NCBI GenBank assembly: GCA_038329645.1
Contig: JBBQNG010000254.1
Coordinates: 1-6,394, forward strand
DNA: 6,394 nt
Reading direction: 5' to 3'
DNA from: SZAS-79 sp038329645
Lineage (GTDB): Bacteria; Pseudomonadota; Gammaproteobacteria; Burkholderiales; SG8-39
Part shown: positions 5,036-6,394 of the stretch, in pieces
Numbering within the stretch: position 1 is the first letter of the stretch
Layout of the letters: each line of letters starts with the position of its first letter
The notes under the pieces: model-generated
What the model saw: the letters and a program-made list of their open reading frames with translations, nothing else
Database searches by the model: none
Told to the model about the DNA's origin: nothing
Program-made: the position numbers and the translations under genes

Positions 5036-6352
5036 ATGCCCGACCCCGTATTCCTGCATTCGCTGTGGGCGTCTACGGCGCCCCCGCCACCGGCAACGCA
5101 CGCTCTCGAAAGCGACGTGCGCGCCGACGTGGCGATCATCGGCGGCGGCTATACGGGCCTCGCCTGTGCCCTCGCCGTGGCCCAGGGCGGCGCCAAGGTG
5201 GTGGTGCTCGAAGCCGACGTCATCGGCTACGGCGCGTCGGGCCGCAACAACGGCCAGGTGATCCCGACCCTGTCCCGGATCGATCCCGACGACGTGCCGG
5301 CCCGCATCCCGGCCCAAGCAGGCGGCGCCGCGAAAGGCGAGCAGCTCGTGCAGCTGGTGGCCGATTCGGCGAAGTTCACCTTCGACCTGATCCGCCGCCA
5401 CAAGATCGAATGCGAGGCGGTCCAGAACGGCTGGGTCCAGCCGGTGCATTCGCCCGGGCGCATGAAGCTGGCCGAAAAGCGGGTAAAGGCCTGGGGGAGG
5501 CGCGGAGCCCCGGTCGAGCTGCTCGACGCGAAAGGCGTCGAGGCCGTCACCGGTTCGAAGTTCTGGCATGGCGGCTGGGAAAACGCCACTGGCGGCAAGC
5601 TCAATCCTCTCGCCTACGTGCGCGGCCTTGCGCGCGCGGCCATCGGCGCGGGTGCAACCGTCCATACCGAAAGTCCTGTGGTGGCGCTTGAGAGATCGGG
5701 CACCGTTTGGCGCGTGCGGACAGCGCGCGGCACGGTGATTGCCGACAAGGTGGTGATTGCCACTCACGCTTACGGCGACACGTTCTCGGCTTCCCTCTGG
5801 CCCAGGCTCATGCAGACGGTATTTCCGGTGCGCAGCCACCAGATGGCTACCCACGTATACCCGGATGAAGTGCGCGCCTCCGTGCTGCCCGAAGATCACG
5901 CCTGCTCGGATTCGCAAGGCGACCTGCATTTTTTCCGCTGGGACGCGCACGGGCGCCTCGTGACCGGCGCGGCACTCGCGGTTCCGCTTGGCTGGCGCGA
6001 GCGCGCACCGGCGCGTGCGGCAGAGCGTGTCGAAAAAGTGTTCCCCCAGCTGGGCCGGCCGAAGTTCGACTATGTCTGGCACGGGTATGTCGGCATCACC
6101 TGGGACAAGCTGCCGCACTGCCATGAGCTCGCGCCGGGCGTGCTCGCTTTCGTCGGCTGCAATGGGCTCGGCGTTGCGCTCGCAACTTCAATCGGCACCG
6201 AGCTTGCCCGGGCGATGCTCGGGGCCCGGGTGGCCGACCTGCCGATGCCGTTCACGCCGCTCGAGCCTTTCCCCGCGCACGCCATCGCGCGCAAATTCCC
6301 GTCATTTCCGATCCTCCTCTACCGGCGCCGCGACGCAAAGGAAATTGCATGA
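5036..6352 (+). CDS. FAD-dependent oxidoreductase, DAO family (OrdL/PuuB-like)
   Basis: This 438-residue flavoenzyme belongs to the family that oxidises the C-N bond of amino acids or amines (glycine oxidase, D-amino-acid dehydrogenase, gamma-glutamylputrescine oxidase). An N-terminal segment (HSLWASTAPP, residues 8-17) typical of the OrdL/PuuB branch precedes the Rossmann FAD motif GGGYTG (36-41), with acidic Glu59 ending the second strand. The GASGRNNGQ loop (67-74 region), the HGYVGITWDKLPH substrate/flavin region (349-361) and the C-terminal FAD-binding stretch CNGLGVALATSIG (375-387) follow in the expected order. The length fits the family. There is no signal peptide or clear membrane segment, so it is probably cytoplasmic. 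The start is fixed by an in-frame TAG at 5021 and by the conserved N-terminus, yet no Shine-Dalgarno sequence precedes it (CTCTCCTCC lies directly before ATG). The stop overlaps the next gene as ATGA. The substrate cannot be told from the sequence; a role in amine or amino-acid catabolism is inferred. Confidence 0.9.
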   Translation: MPDPVFLHSLWASTAPPPPATHALESDVRADVAIIGGGYTGLACALAVAQGGAKVVVLEADVIGYGASGRNNGQVIPTLSRIDPDDVPARIPAQAGGAAKGEQLVQLVADSAKFTFDLIRRHKIECEAVQNGWVQPVHSPGRMKLAEKRVKAWGRRGAPVELLDAKGVEAVTGSKFWHGGWENATGGKLNPLAYVRGLARAAIGAGATVHTESPVVALERSGTVWRVRTARGTVIADKVVIATHAYGDTFSASLWPRLMQTVFPVRSHQMATHVYPDEVRASVLPEDHACSDSQGDLHFFRWDAHGRLVTGAALAVPLGWRERAPARAAERVEKVFPQLGRPKFDYVWHGYVGITWDKLPHCHELAPGVLAFVGCNGLGVALATSIGTELARAMLGARVADLPMPFTPLEPFPAHAIARKFPSFPILLYRRRDAKEIA

Positions 6353-6394
6353 AGAAAAACCGCCTGTCCGACAGCCCGCTGGAAGTCACCGAGT
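6349..6394 (+). CDS. Start of an unidentified gene, 3' partial
   Basis: An ATG overlaps the oxidoreductase stop codon (ATGA), with AAAGGAA ending six nt upstream as a good ribosome binding site. Fifteen codons are visible, beginning MKKNRLSDSP and continuing LEVTE, with no stop before the window ends. The overlap suggests co-transcription and coupled translation with the oxidoreductase. Fifteen residues are too few to name a family. Confidence 0.65.
   Translation, partial: MKKNRLSDSPLEVTE

Noticed and set aside
4934..6124. A 396-codon minus-strand open frame opposite the oxidoreductase
   Set aside because: It has no recognisable domain, and the + strand encodes a full FAD enzyme over the same bases. 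It is a codon-bias shadow.
1..6394. tRNA, rRNA, CRISPR array or riboswitch
   Set aside because: No cloverleaf, rRNA-like stretch, regularly spaced short repeats or long structured leader was seen. The only gap over 100 nt is 4934-5035.

Overview
The window is GC-rich (roughly two thirds by eye), densely coding, entirely on the + strand, with the third-position G/C bias and stop-free antisense frames typical of such genomes. The style of the hybrid kinase, the RocR-like REC-EAL protein and the OrdL/PuuB-type oxidoreductase suggest a proteobacterium, most likely a betaproteobacterium of the Burkholderiales/Rhodocyclales kind. That placement is inference; there is no rRNA or other marker gene.

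Region 1 (1-4933) is a tightly packed phosphorelay operon of four genes joined by overlapping stop/start codons. It begins inside a large hybrid sensor kinase (PAS-PAS-HisKA-HATPase-REC-HPt, 5' end outside the window). Next come a REC protein with a C-terminal HPt-like domain, a stand-alone REC protein, and a REC-EAL protein of RocR architecture. The kinase has all residues needed for a full His-Asp-His relay. All three downstream receivers keep their phosphoacceptor Asp, Ser/Thr and Lys.

Two output modules are altered. The HPt-like domain of gene 2 has lost the phosphorylatable His (His to Asp) and the adjacent Lys (to Ser). The EAL domain of gene 4 has lost the second Asp of the DD(F/Y)GTG motif (to His) and the catalytic Glu of the (A)EGVE motif (to Ser). 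The operon therefore looks like an active multi-receiver relay whose downstream parts have shifted from catalysis towards binding, buffering or scaffolding.

The layout is explained by tandem duplication. A segment covering the kinase HPt, the gene junction and the next REC (about 2078-2823) recurs at about 2917-3662 with a constant offset of 839 nt. This turned an HPt-stop/start-REC junction into a REC-HPt fusion followed by a lone REC. A third REC copy heads the EAL gene.

Region 2 (4934-5035) is a 102-nt intergenic gap with a possible weak terminator hairpin, an 18-bp imperfect palindrome that may be an operator, and a -10-like hexamer very close to the next start codon.

Region 3 (5036-6394) holds an FAD-dependent amine/amino-acid oxidoreductase of the DAO (OrdL/PuuB-like) family. 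The first 15 codons of another gene overlap its stop codon (ATGA). This appears to be a separate metabolic operon with no evident functional link to the relay.
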